Source of the DNA: Rhodococcus gordoniae
Lineage (GTDB): Bacteria; Actinomycetota; Actinomycetes; Mycobacteriales; Mycobacteriaceae
Length of the DNA: 64,000 nucleotides
Assembly: GCF_001646655.1 (NCBI RefSeq)
Contig: NZ_LPZN01000017.1
Span: 62,001 to 126,000 of the forward strand
Direction of reading: 5' to 3'
The position numbers and the translations under genes are program-made. The notes under the pieces were generated by a model, which made no database searches, was not told where the DNA came from, and saw only the letters and a program-made list of their open reading frames with translations. This document shows positions 18,448 through 28,113 of the stretch, in pieces; position 1 is the stretch's first letter, and each line of letters starts with the position of its first letter.

Positions 18448-19782
18448 GTGCCGATGCCTCCCCACGGGGTGACGCAAGTCAAGCTGATCACCGCGCAGTT
18501 GTTCTCCGGAGCCGGAATCGCATCCGGCTACGCCGTCGGTGGCCTGCTCGCCGAACAGATCACGGGGCGGACCGCGATGGCCGGATTCGCGCAGATGAGC
18601 GTCATCCTCGGTGCCGGGTTGATCGCCTACCCTTTGGCGGCGCTCGCGGCACGTACCGGACGACGCAAAGCCCTGACCCTGGGGTTCGGGATCGGCACCC
18701 TCGGCGCCTCGGTTGTGCTCGCGGGCGTGGCGATGGGGTTCCTGCCACTGTTCATGCTGGGAATGATGATGTGCGGATCGGCGACTGCAGCCGGGCTGCA
18801 GGCGCGGTACGCCGCTGTCGACGTCGCCGGTCCTGCGGCGACCGGACGGGCGATGTCCCTGGTGGTATGGGCAACGACCATCGGGTCCGTGCTGGGTCCG
18901 AACTTCACCGGCCCCGGCGCACATCTGGGCGAAGCGCTCGGAATGCACCCGCTGGCAGGGCCCTACCTGATCTCGATGGCCGCCTTCGCCCTTGCAGCTC
19001 TGGTCGCATCGACCCTGACGAGCGCGCCCCGCGCAAGCACCATGCAGTCGACCCGGACCGTCAAGGACGACGACGGAGCCCACGACGGTGCTGCAGTCGG
19101 CGACACGACCGTCGATACACCGCCGCTCGGCCTCATGGATGCACTGCGTTTCGTTGTGGCTCAGCCGATTCCGCTGTTTGCGATCGTCACGATCGTCACC
19201 GGTCAGATGATGATGACGAACGTGATGGTGATGACACCGGTGCACATGCATCACCAGGAATTCGACCTCGGAGCCATCGGTCTCGTAGTGAGCATTCACA
19301 TTGCCGGGATGTACGCGCTCTCACCGATCTTCGGATGGATGTCCGACCGCTGGGGGCCGGGAACCGTGATCGCGTCCGGGGTCGCCGTCTTCATCGCGAC
19401 GATCACGCTCGGCGTCCTCGACGCCCTGGCCCCGGTGTCATCGATGCCGTTGTTGACCACCGCGCTACTGCTCCTCGGCGTGGGATGGTCGATGTTTCTC
19501 ATCGGCGGCTCGGCGTTGCTGACGGCTTCGGTGCCGCACCATGCGAGGGTCACGCTGCAGGGCGTCTCCGACTCCGCGATGAACCTGGGCGGAGCACTGA
19601 TGGCTGCCATGGCCGGCACAGTGTTGGCGGCAGGCGGCTTCCTGTGGATCAACCTCATGGCTACCGCAGTTCTGCTCATCACTCTGGCATTCGCGGTCAG
19701 AGCGGTGCCGCTGATGACGTGGCCCGGCCGAGCAACACCATCCGCCCCGGACGACCACCACCTCGAAGGTGCAGAGCGGTGA
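18448..19782 (+). CDS. Major facilitator superfamily transporter
   Basis: A 444-residue integral membrane protein with about twelve hydrophobic segments and a charged central loop around residues 195-225 (VKDDDGAHDGAAVGDTT). The loop-2/3 signature is degenerate (ALAARTGRRKA); the equivalent in the second half is GWMSDRWGPG. The long N-terminal half and the position resemble drug or metabolite exporters, but the substrate cannot be assigned. GTG 18448 has GAAAGGA upstream; ATG 18454 is an alternative. A GntR regulator follows on the same strand. Confidence 0.85.
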   Translation: MPMPPHGVTQVKLITAQLFSGAGIASGYAVGGLLAEQITGRTAMAGFAQMSVILGAGLIAYPLAALAARTGRRKALTLGFGIGTLGASVVLAGVAMGFLPLFMLGMMMCGSATAAGLQARYAAVDVAGPAATGRAMSLVVWATTIGSVLGPNFTGPGAHLGEALGMHPLAGPYLISMAAFALAALVASTLTSAPRASTMQSTRTVKDDDGAHDGAAVGDTTVDTPPLGLMDALRFVVAQPIPLFAIVTIVTGQMMMTNVMVMTPVHMHHQEFDLGAIGLVVSIHIAGMYALSPIFGWMSDRWGPGTVIASGVAVFIATITLGVLDALAPVSSMPLLTTALLLLGVGWSMFLIGGSALLTASVPHHARVTLQGVSDSAMNLGGALMAAMAGTVLAAGGFLWINLMATAVLLITLAFAVRAVPLMTWPGRATPSAPDDHHLEGAER

Positions 19783-20025
19783 ACCTCCTTCCCCACAGAG
19801 CGGCAACCATCCGCACACCTTCGCTGGGCATCGAGCCCGGCCGAGGAAGCGGCATCAGAAGAACACCACGCACATGATCTGCGCTGCCCTACCGGCCTCG
19901 CGAGCGCGGCCTCCGTGGAATCCGTTCCCAGCACATGCATCGCCGAGTCGGATGGTTCCGATCGCTACGCTCGACAGTCCCAGATGAATCCGTCTCGGAT
20001 TCGAGTCGAGGACGAGGAGACGACG

Positions 20026-20712
20026 ATGACCGCCGGCCCGAACGAGAGCCCCAGTGCCTCCGAGCGTGCCTATCAGGTGATCCGCGATCACATCCTCGAC
20101 GGCACCCACGCCCCCGGCACCATGCTCGGTGAGAACACGCTGGCGGCCGATCTCGGGGTGAGCCGTACACCTGTGCGTGTCGCACTTGCGCGCCTTCAGG
20201 ACGAGGGGTGGATCTCCATCTACCCCAAACGTGGTGCCTTGGTGCAGGGAATGAGCGAGCGGACCGTCGCAGAACTCGCCGACGCCCGGTTCGTCCTCGA
20301 GACGACGGCGGTGGATCGAGCCTCCGGTGAATTGCGTCAGCGCCTGGCAGAACGCCTCGAACATTCCATCGACGAGCAACGCGCTGCCTTCGCCGGCAAG
20401 GACGTTCGTCGATTCATCGACCTCACACTCCGGTTCCACCGCGGGTTCGTGGAGGCAGGAGGCAACAGCGTCCTGCTCGAGCTCTACGACCAGCTTTCCG
20501 ACCGGCACCGGTTCGTGCTCTTCGCATCGGGTGAGCACTTGCTCACGCGCTGCGCCGACATCATCGCCGAACATGTCACACTCGTCGAACACCTCCGAGC
20601 GGGCAACGCAGCCGAGTTCGCAAGAACGCTACGCGGTCACATCGCAGAGAACGCCCCGGCAGCGGCGGTCGGCCGAGACATGATCGAGTTCACCCCCTCC
20701 ATCCACCAGTAG
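20026..20712 (+). CDS. GntR/FadR-family transcriptional regulator (FCD domain)
   Basis: A 228-residue regulator. The N-terminal winged helix reads ASERAYQVIRDHILDG, then GVSRTPVRVALARLQDEGW. The C-terminal all-helical FCD domain includes VLETTAVDRA and FHRGFVEAGGN, with His and Arg residues that often bind metal and a carboxylate effector. I chose ATG 20026 because GAGGAG precedes it; a longer frame from 19984 has no better site. It lies between the MFS gene and the monooxygenase gene and may control either one. Confidence 0.88.
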   Translation: MTAGPNESPSASERAYQVIRDHILDGTHAPGTMLGENTLAADLGVSRTPVRVALARLQDEGWISIYPKRGALVQGMSERTVAELADARFVLETTAVDRASGELRQRLAERLEHSIDEQRAAFAGKDVRRFIDLTLRFHRGFVEAGGNSVLLELYDQLSDRHRFVLFASGEHLLTRCADIIAEHVTLVEHLRAGNAAEFARTLRGHIAENAPAAAVGRDMIEFTPSIHQ

Positions 20713-20790
20713 AAATGCGGGAAGCCGCAGCTCGACACGGCCGACCGGTGCGCTCCGGGGCCTGAAGAGGCAGGACCGGGCGGCAACCGA

Positions 20791-20804
20791 TTCGATATTT
20801 CGAA
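20791..20804. promoter_or_regulatory. Small inverted repeat TTCGA-N4-TCGAA
   Basis: The dyad TTCGATATTTCGAA lies between the GntR gene and the monooxygenase gene, about 180 bases before the latter. It is short and could be chance, but it is AT-rich compared with its surroundings. Confidence 0.25.
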
Positions 20805-20967
20805 CAGGTATTCCGTTGGATCGGCACCTTCGACCCGCCGGCCCGGGCTCGCATGCACCCCGAACACGATCACCGAATCCCTCGGATCGGACCGTAGCCG
20901 TCCAGCGGGGCCGGAACGTAGTGGACTCCGGTCGAAAGACACCCGATTTTGACTGATCAACACTAAT

Positions 20968-20984
20968 CTTGAACACTGTTCAAG
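20968..20984. promoter_or_regulatory. Perfect dyad CTTGAACACTGTTCAAG over the monooxygenase start
   Basis: Eight-base arms flank a single central base. The repeat spans the TTG start candidate (20969) and ends on the first base of the GTG start candidate (20984). A protein bound here would block initiation, or a hairpin would mask the start. The size and symmetry are typical of TetR-type operators. No TetR gene is adjacent; the nearest regulator is the GntR protein upstream. Confidence 0.5.
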
Positions 20985-22483
20985 TGATCGACACCGAAGT
21001 ACTCATCGTCGGTGGCGGCCTTGCCGGACTCGGCGCCGCCCACTACCTCACCCGCCGCGGACGGACAGTCCACGTCCTCGAACGCAGCAGCGGCCCCGGT
21101 GGCACCTGGCTCGAGAACACCTATCCCGGTTGCGAGTGCGATATCCACCCCGCCCTGTACTCCTACTCGTTCACGCGACTCCCCGGCTGGATCAGCGGAC
21201 GGGCCGATCATCACCAGATACTCCGCCACAGCCGACTCCTCGCAGACCGGATACACCGATCCGCGCGCGTCGACTACGACACCGAGGTCACCGACTGCCA
21301 CTGGAACGACACCGACGCGCGGTGGCACGTCCACACCCGCTCCGGAACACTCCACCGCGCCCGCTTCCTCGTCCTGGCGACCGGCGCACTGAACGTCCCG
21401 CGCATCCCACGCCTACCCGGCTCCTTCGCCGGTCCGGTCCTGCACACCGCCCGCTGGAACCACGACCTCGACCTGCGTGGCGCCCGCGTCGGCGTCATCG
21501 GCACCGGCGCCAGTGCCGCCCAACTCGTCCCCGCCCTCATCGACCACGCCGGCCGGGTCACGGTGTTTCAACGCACCCCCGCCTGGGTCCTGCCCCGAGC
21601 GCGTACCCGGGTGCCGCTGCCCTACCGTGCACGCCGGACCGTCGAATATTGGCGCAACGAGACACTCCTCCCCGCCCTGACCGGCTCGAAACGTCGCCGC
21701 GCCGCCCTCGAGGCGCGGGCTCTGCGTCACCTCCACGCCCAGATAGCCGACCCCGTCCTGCGTCGAGCGCTGACGCCCTCGTACCGGATCGGCTGCAAAC
21801 GCATCATCTTCTCCGACACGCTCTACCCCGCCCTGTGCCACCCCACCACCACCCTCGTGACGTCACCCCTCACAGAACTCGCAGCAGACGCCGTCCGCAC
21901 CGCAGACGGCCGGCGGCACGAGATCGACGTGCTCGTCCACGCCACCGGATTCCACGTCTCCGCCGCTTTGATGCGATTGCCCATCCACGGCCGAAACGGG
22001 GTCAGCCTGCAAGAGGTCTGGGCTCGTGACGGTGTCACAGCGCACTTGGGCACCACCGTGGCCGGTATACCCAACGCGTTCATTCTCGGAGGACCGAACA
22101 CCGGAGTGGGACACACCTCGGTGCTCTTCATGCTCGAAAGCCAACTCCGTTACGTCGCTGCCGCACTCGATGAAACCGACCGCACCGGTGCCGATGCACT
22201 CGTCGTACGTGAACAAGCACAACACCGATCCACCACACGCATCCACCACGACTCGGCTGCAACGACCTGGACCCGAGGCGGCTGCCGCAGTTGGTATCTC
22301 GACCGTGAAGGAATCAACCGCTCCCTGTGGCCGGGAGCCACCTGGCGTTACCGGTTGCACACCCGCGCATTCGATCTCCACAACTACACATCGATCCGGG
22401 CGTCCACAGGGGGCAGCGACGGCATCGAACAAGCCGAGCCCGGTCGCCAGAGGGATGAGAACGGCTCCGCAGCCGGAAACTGA
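20969..22483 (+). CDS. FAD/NADPH-dependent Baeyer-Villiger-type monooxygenase
   Basis: A flavin monooxygenase of about 504 residues. It has the FAD motif VGGGLAGLGAAHYL, the Baeyer-Villiger fingerprint FAGPVLHTARWNHD (F-x-G-x-x-x-H-x-x-x-W) and the NADPH motif GVIGTGASAAQ. Another typical stretch is ATGFHVSA. The expected reaction is ketone to ester or lactone, with NADPH and oxygen. Start choices are TTG 20969 or GTG 20984, both inside a perfect dyad. It lies after the GntR gene, not obviously coupled to other genes. Confidence 0.88.
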   Translation: MNTVQVIDTEVLIVGGGLAGLGAAHYLTRRGRTVHVLERSSGPGGTWLENTYPGCECDIHPALYSYSFTRLPGWISGRADHHQILRHSRLLADRIHRSARVDYDTEVTDCHWNDTDARWHVHTRSGTLHRARFLVLATGALNVPRIPRLPGSFAGPVLHTARWNHDLDLRGARVGVIGTGASAAQLVPALIDHAGRVTVFQRTPAWVLPRARTRVPLPYRARRTVEYWRNETLLPALTGSKRRRAALEARALRHLHAQIADPVLRRALTPSYRIGCKRIIFSDTLYPALCHPTTTLVTSPLTELAADAVRTADGRRHEIDVLVHATGFHVSAALMRLPIHGRNGVSLQEVWARDGVTAHLGTTVAGIPNAFILGGPNTGVGHTSVLFMLESQLRYVAAALDETDRTGADALVVREQAQHRSTTRIHHDSAATTWTRGGCRSWYLDREGINRSLWPGATWRYRLHTRAFDLHNYTSIRASTGGSDGIEQAEPGRQRDENGSAAGN

Positions 22484-22777
22484 CCTCACCTTCCTTGCTC
22501 ACGAGCTGCCCGCAACAGACTGTCCGTGCGGTCTCACCGACCGGTCGGACCGCGGCGGCCGGACACCCCTGATCGACCTCGAGGTACCCGCGGCCGTTGC
22601 CGGTCGGGCCCGGAGCACGAGTGGCCGGATACAGGCACTCGAGCGCGGCCTGCTCGTTGCAGGAAATGCCCACGGGCACGGAGCGCCCGCCGAGACCGAG
22701 GGTTGCTGATGACGGCATCCCTCGGCATGCCCGGTGCGCCGTCCGCGGTGAACCTTCGTCCGGACCCGACCCGGAAG
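22484..22777. other. Convergent intergenic region with terminator-like hairpin
   Basis: There are 294 bases between the convergent stops of the monooxygenase and the copper-operon lipoprotein. No gene is recognised. The hairpin at 22696-22725 is the only clear element. Confidence 0.6.
22696..22725. terminator. Bidirectional stem-loop between convergent genes
   Basis: Arms CCGAGGGTTGC and GCATCCCTCGG pair with one mismatch around an 8-base loop. Placed between two convergent stops, it could end both transcripts. There is no U-tract on either side. Confidence 0.5.
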
Positions 22778-23623
22778 TCATTCGAGGGTGAAGAGCTGTT
22801 GCGCGGTGGCGGCGTAGGCGGTGTCGACATCGACGGCCAGCAACGCTTCGACCGGACCGACCACTGCTTTCTGTTCCCATGTTCGGCCGGTGTCGCTGCG
22901 CCAGGCGACACCTTCGGCGTCGACACCCCATAGGGATCCGTCGCCGGCGGCAGAGAGCAGCATCAGTCTCGGCGCATCGGGAACGGCGGTGAAAGTGCGG
23001 GCGGAATCCGAACTGTGCTGCAACCCGTCGACGGTGGCCGCCCAGACGCCATCGTCGGTGACGGCCAGGGCTGCGGCGACCAGGGGGGCTCCGGAACTCC
23101 AGGTGACGCCGGCGTCGGTGGACACCAGCAGTCCGGTGGTGCCGTCGAAACCGACGAGCACCTCTCCGTCGGTGGCCAGAGCGTGGAAGTCCACTTCTCC
23201 GACAAGGGATTTCGGTGTCCAGATGTGACCTCCGTCGGTGCTGTCGATCAGCCCGAGCGGGTTCGGAGCGGAACTCGATGGTCCGGGATGTCCGGAGGCG
23301 AAGAGTCGATCGGTGCCCGGCACCCCGGTCAGTCCCATGAAGTCGTCGTCGGAGGTACCGATCCGGGTGGTGCGCCCGTCGACGCCGAGGGTGACCAGAC
23401 CGGTGTGGGTGCCGGCCAGGATCGTGCCGTCGGCCCCACGGTGCAGCCCGTGCAGGTGGTCGAGGGCGGGGGTCAACGTCACCGCGGGCACCTCCGACAC
23501 CGGAACAGTCCCCGATCGTGTCGGTGTCGTAGCGGGCTGCTGAGTCGAGCATCCGACGAGCACGGTCAGAGCGGCGACGGCGGTGAGCGCACCCCGGTAG
23601 GGGCGCGCGAACGATTTCCACAT
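22778..23623 (-). CDS. Lipoprotein with BNR/sialidase-like beta-propeller repeats (F510_1955-like)
   Basis: A 281-residue secreted lipoprotein. A signal peptide runs to the lipobox LVGCS, and the mature part shows repeating blades such as GLIDSTDGGHIW, GLLVSTDAGVTW and LQHSSDSARTF, each with the S/T-x-D-x-G-x-x-W Asp-box pattern. This family is often found in actinobacterial copper loci, and its enzymatic activity is unproven. It is the last gene of the operon, 43 bases after the copper ATPase. Confidence 0.8.
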   Translation of the reverse strand: MWKSFARPYRGALTAVAALTVLVGCSTQQPATTPTRSGTVPVSEVPAVTLTPALDHLHGLHRGADGTILAGTHTGLVTLGVDGRTTRIGTSDDDFMGLTGVPGTDRLFASGHPGPSSSAPNPLGLIDSTDGGHIWTPKSLVGEVDFHALATDGEVLVGFDGTTGLLVSTDAGVTWSSGAPLVAAALAVTDDGVWAATVDGLQHSSDSARTFTAVPDAPRLMLLSAAGDGSLWGVDAEGVAWRSDTGRTWEQKAVVGPVEALLAVDVDTAYAATAQQLFTLE

Positions 23624-23666
23624 GGAGACAGAGAGACTTTCTCGAAGGGGGTGGGTGCCGCGCCGG

Positions 23667-25820
23667 TCAGGTGCGGGTCAGGTGGGCGGGGTCGAGGTCG
23701 AGGCGGCGCAGTAGCTGGGCGTTGAGGGCGACGACGATGGTCGAGACCGACATGAGCACCGCAGCCACCGCCGGGGAGAGCGCAACACCGGCGAAGGCGA
23801 GCACGCCGGCGGCCAGGGGCACGGCGATGATGTTGTAGCCGGTCGCCCACACCAGGTTCTGCCACATCTTCCGGTAGCTGGCGTGGGAGAGCTCGATGAT
23901 CGACAGCACCGCCCGCGGATCGTTCGCCGCCAGCACCACCCCGGCGGATTCGATCGCGACATCGGTGCCGGCACCGATCGCCACCCCCACGTCGGCCCGG
24001 GCCAGGGCCGGGGCGTCGTTGACACCGTCACCGACCATGGCGACCGTGTGTCCACGCTGTTGGAGTTCGGTGACCTTCGCGTCCTTGTGTTCGGGCAGCA
24101 CCTCGGCGAACACCTCGTCGATGCCGAGATCGGCCGCCACGGTGTCGGCGACCTGCCGGGCATCGCCGGTGATCATCGCGACCTTGACTCCGCGGGCGTG
24201 CAGGGCGTCGATCGCCTGGCGGGACTCCTCGCGGACGGCGTCCTCGAGTGCGACTGCACCGAGCACCCGATCATCTTCGGCGATATGCAGCACCGAGGCT
24301 CCGCGCCGTACCCATCCCTCGGTGACCGCGGTGACGTCGGCGGGTACCGACAGCGCCAGGTCGGTGAGCATGGCGGGGCCGCCGACGGTCACCGCAGTGC
24401 CGTCGACGAGCGCCCGCACACCGCGGCCGGGCAGGGACCGGAAGTCGGTGGCGGTGAGCCGCTCGTTTGTCGGGACGCGGGTGTCCGCTGCGTCCACGAT
24501 CGCGCGTGCGACGGGATGTTCGCTGTCGGCTTCGACCGCGGCGGCGCGGGCCAGCAGATACGACTCGCCGATTCCGTGGGCGGTCGTGACATCGGTGACC
24601 TGGTGCCGCCCCTGGGTGAGGGTGCCGGTCTTGTCGAACAGGACCACCTCGACGGTGCGCATGCGTTCGAGCGAGAGCCGGTCCTTGACCAGCACACCGG
24701 CTTCGGCGGCGCGTTCGGTGGAGATCGCGATCACCAGCGGGATCGCCAGTCCCAGGGCGTGGGGGCAGGCGATGACCAGCACGGTGACCGTCCGCACCAC
24801 CGCTTCGTCGATGTTGCCGAGCAGCGCCCACACCGCGAAGGTGAGCAGGCCGGCGATCGCGGCGAAGTAGAACAGAAACGCTGCGGCCTTGTCCGCCAGC
24901 GCCTGCGCACGCGACGACGACGCCTGGGCATCGGCGACCATGCGTCGGATGCCGGCCAGGGCGGTGTCCTCACCGAGGGCGGTGATCCGCACGCGCAGGG
25001 CGCTGTCGGTGGCGACGGTGCCGGCGACGACGGTGTCACCGCTTCCGCGGGTGACGGTCTTCGATTCGCCGGTGATCATCGATTCGTCGACCTCGGCACG
25101 TCCGTCGATGACGGTGCCGTCGGCGGGCACCCGGGCCCCGGCTCGCACGAGCACTACGTCGTCGAGTGCCAAGTCCGCCAGTGACACTTCCTCGGTGCCG
25201 TCGTCGGTGATCTTCTCGGCGGTGTCGGGCAGCATCGCCGCCAGCGCGTCGAGTGCGCCCGACGCCGACCCGAGAGCGCGCATCTCGAGCCAGTGCCCGA
25301 GCAGCATGATCACGATCAGCAGCGCCAGCTCCCACCAGAAGTCCAGGTCGAAACCGCCGAGGCCGAGGGTGGTGATCCACGAGGCGAGGAAGGCGACGCT
25401 GATGGCCATCGCGATCAGCAGCATCATCCCCGGTCGGCGCGAGCGCAGTTCGGCCCAGCCGCCGGTGAGGAACGGGGTGCCGCCGTAGACGAAGATCACC
25501 GTGCCCAGTACCGGCGGAATCCACATGGCCCCGGGAAAGTCCGGCATGGTGTAGCCGAGCAGCTCGGCGACCATATGGCTGAACCCCACGACCGGTAGCG
25601 ACAGGACCAGTGACACCCAGAAGCGTCGTCGGAACATCTCTCCGTGCGCGCCGTGTCCGGCGTGCCGATCGTGCCCGGTGTGCTCACCCTGCCCGACGTG
25701 GGCGAGGTACTCGCCGTGCACGTCGTGCTCGTCGGGGGTCGGACTCTGAACGCTGGCGCCGTGCTCGTGCCGGGCGGGCGCCGGGCCGGGGTGGGGGTAT
25801 CCCTGGTCCGGGTGCGACAT
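23667..25820 (-). CDS. Copper-exporting P-type ATPase, CopB type
   Basis: A 717-residue P1B ATPase. The N-terminus is His-rich (HPDQGYPHPGPAPARHEH and GHDRHAGHGAHG). The membrane motif is CPHALGL rather than CPC, the mark of the CopB/P1B-3 class. The phosphorylation motif DKTGTLT, the actuator TGES and the hinge GDGVNDAPALARADVG are intact. It should pump copper out of the cytoplasm. ATG 25820 has GGAGGCTTTCG upstream and lies 48 bases after the DUF305 gene in the same operon. Confidence 0.93.
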   Translation of the reverse strand: MSHPDQGYPHPGPAPARHEHGASVQSPTPDEHDVHGEYLAHVGQGEHTGHDRHAGHGAHGEMFRRRFWVSLVLSLPVVGFSHMVAELLGYTMPDFPGAMWIPPVLGTVIFVYGGTPFLTGGWAELRSRRPGMMLLIAMAISVAFLASWITTLGLGGFDLDFWWELALLIVIMLLGHWLEMRALGSASGALDALAAMLPDTAEKITDDGTEEVSLADLALDDVVLVRAGARVPADGTVIDGRAEVDESMITGESKTVTRGSGDTVVAGTVATDSALRVRITALGEDTALAGIRRMVADAQASSSRAQALADKAAAFLFYFAAIAGLLTFAVWALLGNIDEAVVRTVTVLVIACPHALGLAIPLVIAISTERAAEAGVLVKDRLSLERMRTVEVVLFDKTGTLTQGRHQVTDVTTAHGIGESYLLARAAAVEADSEHPVARAIVDAADTRVPTNERLTATDFRSLPGRGVRALVDGTAVTVGGPAMLTDLALSVPADVTAVTEGWVRRGASVLHIAEDDRVLGAVALEDAVREESRQAIDALHARGVKVAMITGDARQVADTVAADLGIDEVFAEVLPEHKDAKVTELQQRGHTVAMVGDGVNDAPALARADVGVAIGAGTDVAIESAGVVLAANDPRAVLSIIELSHASYRKMWQNLVWATGYNIIAVPLAAGVLAFAGVALSPAVAAVLMSVSTIVVALNAQLLRRLDLDPAHLTRT

Positions 25821-25868
25821 CGAAAGCCTCCTGGGATGGCGGGCCGAGAGAAAACCGGGCGGGGCCGG

Positions 25869-26522
25869 TTACAGGGTGGTCAGCAGCTCACGCATGGTGT
25901 CGATCTCCTGCTGCTGAGTGTCGACGATGGTGCGGGCCATGACCACCGCATCGGGGAACTGCCCGTCCTCGATCTCGGTCTGTGCCATGTCGACGGCGCC
26001 TTCGTGGTGGGCGATCATCTGCTCGAGGAACAAGCGGGCCGCGTCGATGCCCTGCGCATCCGCCAACGCCTGCATGTCCTCCTCGCTCATCATCCCTTCC
26101 ATCTGCATTCCCTCCATACCGTCCATGTCCTCGTTCATGTCCATGCCCGGCATGTCGTTGTTGCTGGTCTCGGGCATTTCGGTGGGTTCACCCCACTGTT
26201 CGAGCCAGGACTCGAGCTGTTCGATTTCCGGTCCCTGCGCGGCCTTGATCTGCTCGGCCAGCGCGATGACCTCGGCAGGGATGTTCTCCTTGGCGAGGAG
26301 CATGTCGCTCATCTCGATGGCCTGGCTGTGGTGCGGGATCATCATCTGCGCGAACATCACATCGGCGTCGTTGTGAGCCGCAGCCTGTTCTGCGGGCGTG
26401 CTTGCCGAGGCCGGCGCGGTCGAGGTCGCGACGGTGGTGCCGGTGTCGGAGTCACTGCAGGCAGCGGCGGTGAACACCACTGCCAGGGCCATGGCGCCGG
26501 CGGCAAGGGGCCTCTTGTTCAT
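25869..26522 (-). CDS. DUF305 family methionine-rich lipoprotein
   Basis: A 217-residue lipoprotein with a signal peptide ending in the lipobox AAACS. Two DUF305 helices carry the conserved MMIPHHSQAIEM and EQMIAHHEGAVDMAQ motifs. A central insertion is very rich in methionine and acidic residues (MPGMDMNEDMDGMEG). His and Met clusters of this kind bind copper, so a periplasm-side copper chaperone or scavenger is likely. It is the third gene of the copper operon, with GAAAGGAAC before the ATG. Confidence 0.88.
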   Translation of the reverse strand: MNKRPLAAGAMALAVVFTAAACSDSDTGTTVATSTAPASASTPAEQAAAHNDADVMFAQMMIPHHSQAIEMSDMLLAKENIPAEVIALAEQIKAAQGPEIEQLESWLEQWGEPTEMPETSNNDMPGMDMNEDMDGMEGMQMEGMMSEEDMQALADAQGIDAARLFLEQMIAHHEGAVDMAQTEIEDGQFPDAVVMARTIVDTQQQEIDTMRELLTTL

Positions 26523-26598
26523 CAGGGTGTGTTCCTTTCTCGAACGAGTACAGGCATCGTGATGGGACGGTTCGGTACCGCCGGTCGGCGGGGGGCGA

Positions 26599-28113
26599 TC
26601 ACGCCAGATAGGACACGGTGGTCATCATTCCGGCTTCCTGGTGATAGGCGTTGTGGCAGTGCAGCGCCCATCGGCCGGGGTTGTCGGTATCGAATTCGAT
26701 CTCGACGGTGCGCATCGGCCCGATGGTGACGGTGTCCTTGCGCAGTCCGGTGTCGGTGAGCGCGAAGGTGTGGCCGTGCAGGTGCATGGGGTGGAACATG
26801 TCCGACATGTTGCGCATCCGCATGCGCACCCGTTGTCCTTGGTTGACGTTCAGCGGTGCGCTGGCGGGATGAGCGCGGCCGTTGAGGGTCCAGCGGTACG
26901 GCGACATGGTCCCGCCCATATCCACGCTGTGATACAGGTCGTGATCACGCTCGGCCAGACGCACATGATCCCGGGGCGCAAGGTCGGTGCCGAGCAGCAC
27001 CCGCCGGTCCAGTTCATCGGGGCGGGGTTGTGGCGGCAACTCGCCGGCGGCGGTGCGCACCACGGCCTGTCCGTACCCGGTCTTGCCTTCGGCCTGGGCG
27101 AACAGGGGAAACACCCCGTCGCCGAGGGTGACCAGCACGTCGAAACGCTCACCCATGCCGATCAGCAGTGCGTCGGTGTCCTGCGGTACGACCGGGAAAC
27201 CGTCGGTGTGGGTGACCGTCATCCGGTGACCGCCCACTGCGACACGGAAGGCGGTGTCGGCGCCGGCGTTGACGAACCGGATCCGTGCCCGTTGCCCGGG
27301 TGCGGCGGTCAGGACCATCGGATCGTCGGGTACACGCCCACCGACGAGGAAATGGGGATAGCTCACGTCCCCGGCACCCCCGAGCAGCGGCGAGAGCATG
27401 GTTTCCTCCCCCATGTCCATACCGCCCATGTCCATGGCGCCGTGGTCCATCCCGCCCGTGGTGGTGTCACCGTTGCTGGTATCGGCACCGATACCGAGCT
27501 CGCGGGCCACATCCTCAGGGGTACGTCCGGTGCCGTCGAGCCAGTCGTCGAGCACCACGATCCACTCGTGCTCGTACGCACCCGGATCGGCCGGATCATC
27601 GACGATCAGTGCGCCGTAGAGCCCGCGGTCGAGTTGCAGACCGGAATGGGAGTGATAGAAGTACGTGCCCGCATGAGGGACGGTGAACTCGTAGACGAAC
27701 CGCCCTTCGGCGGCGATGGGGTCCTGGGTCAGCCCGGGAACCCCGTCCATGTCGTTGCTCAATGCCAACCCGTGCCAGTGCACACTCGTCTCCACCGGCA
27801 GCTGGTTGTCCACCTCCACCCGCAGCAGATCCCCGGCACGGGCGCGGATCAGCGGCCCCGGCACCTGGTCGTCATATGCCCAGGTGGACACGATGCGTCC
27901 TCCGAGATCCACCTCGACCGGACGCGGCGCCAACCGGGCCGAGACCACCTGCTGGCCCGGGGAGCGGCGCTGCTGCTCGAGACGACGCACCACCGGTGAC
28001 GTGGCGGACACCGGCACGCCGGTCGCGGCCCCCGACGGGGAACAGGCCGCCAGAACCCCGACGCCGGTCAGCATCGAGCCGATCAGGAAGGCTCGGCGGG
28101 GAATCCTAGCCAC
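26599..28113 (-). CDS. Multicopper oxidase (CopA-like), Tat-exported lipoprotein
   Basis: About 504 residues. The N-terminus has a twin-arginine signal (ARIPRRAFLIGS) ending in the lipobox VLAAC, so it is probably folded with copper before export and then membrane-anchored. All four copper motifs are present: HWHG, FYHSHSG, HPMHLHGHTF and HCHNAYHQEAGM. A Met/His loop (MDHGAMDMGGMDMG) near residue 235 looks like a copper-loading site. I take GTG 28113 as start because it overlaps the upstream stop and has AGGAG before it; an ATG 13 codons earlier is possible. The role is likely Cu(I) oxidation. Confidence 0.9.
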   Translation of the reverse strand: MARIPRRAFLIGSMLTGVGVLAACSPSGAATGVPVSATSPVVRRLEQQRRSPGQQVVSARLAPRPVEVDLGGRIVSTWAYDDQVPGPLIRARAGDLLRVEVDNQLPVETSVHWHGLALSNDMDGVPGLTQDPIAAEGRFVYEFTVPHAGTYFYHSHSGLQLDRGLYGALIVDDPADPGAYEHEWIVVLDDWLDGTGRTPEDVARELGIGADTSNGDTTTGGMDHGAMDMGGMDMGEETMLSPLLGGAGDVSYPHFLVGGRVPDDPMVLTAAPGQRARIRFVNAGADTAFRVAVGGHRMTVTHTDGFPVVPQDTDALLIGMGERFDVLVTLGDGVFPLFAQAEGKTGYGQAVVRTAAGELPPQPRPDELDRRVLLGTDLAPRDHVRLAERDHDLYHSVDMGGTMSPYRWTLNGRAHPASAPLNVNQGQRVRMRMRNMSDMFHPMHLHGHTFALTDTGLRKDTVTIGPMRTVEIEFDTDNPGRWALHCHNAYHQEAGMMTTVSYLA

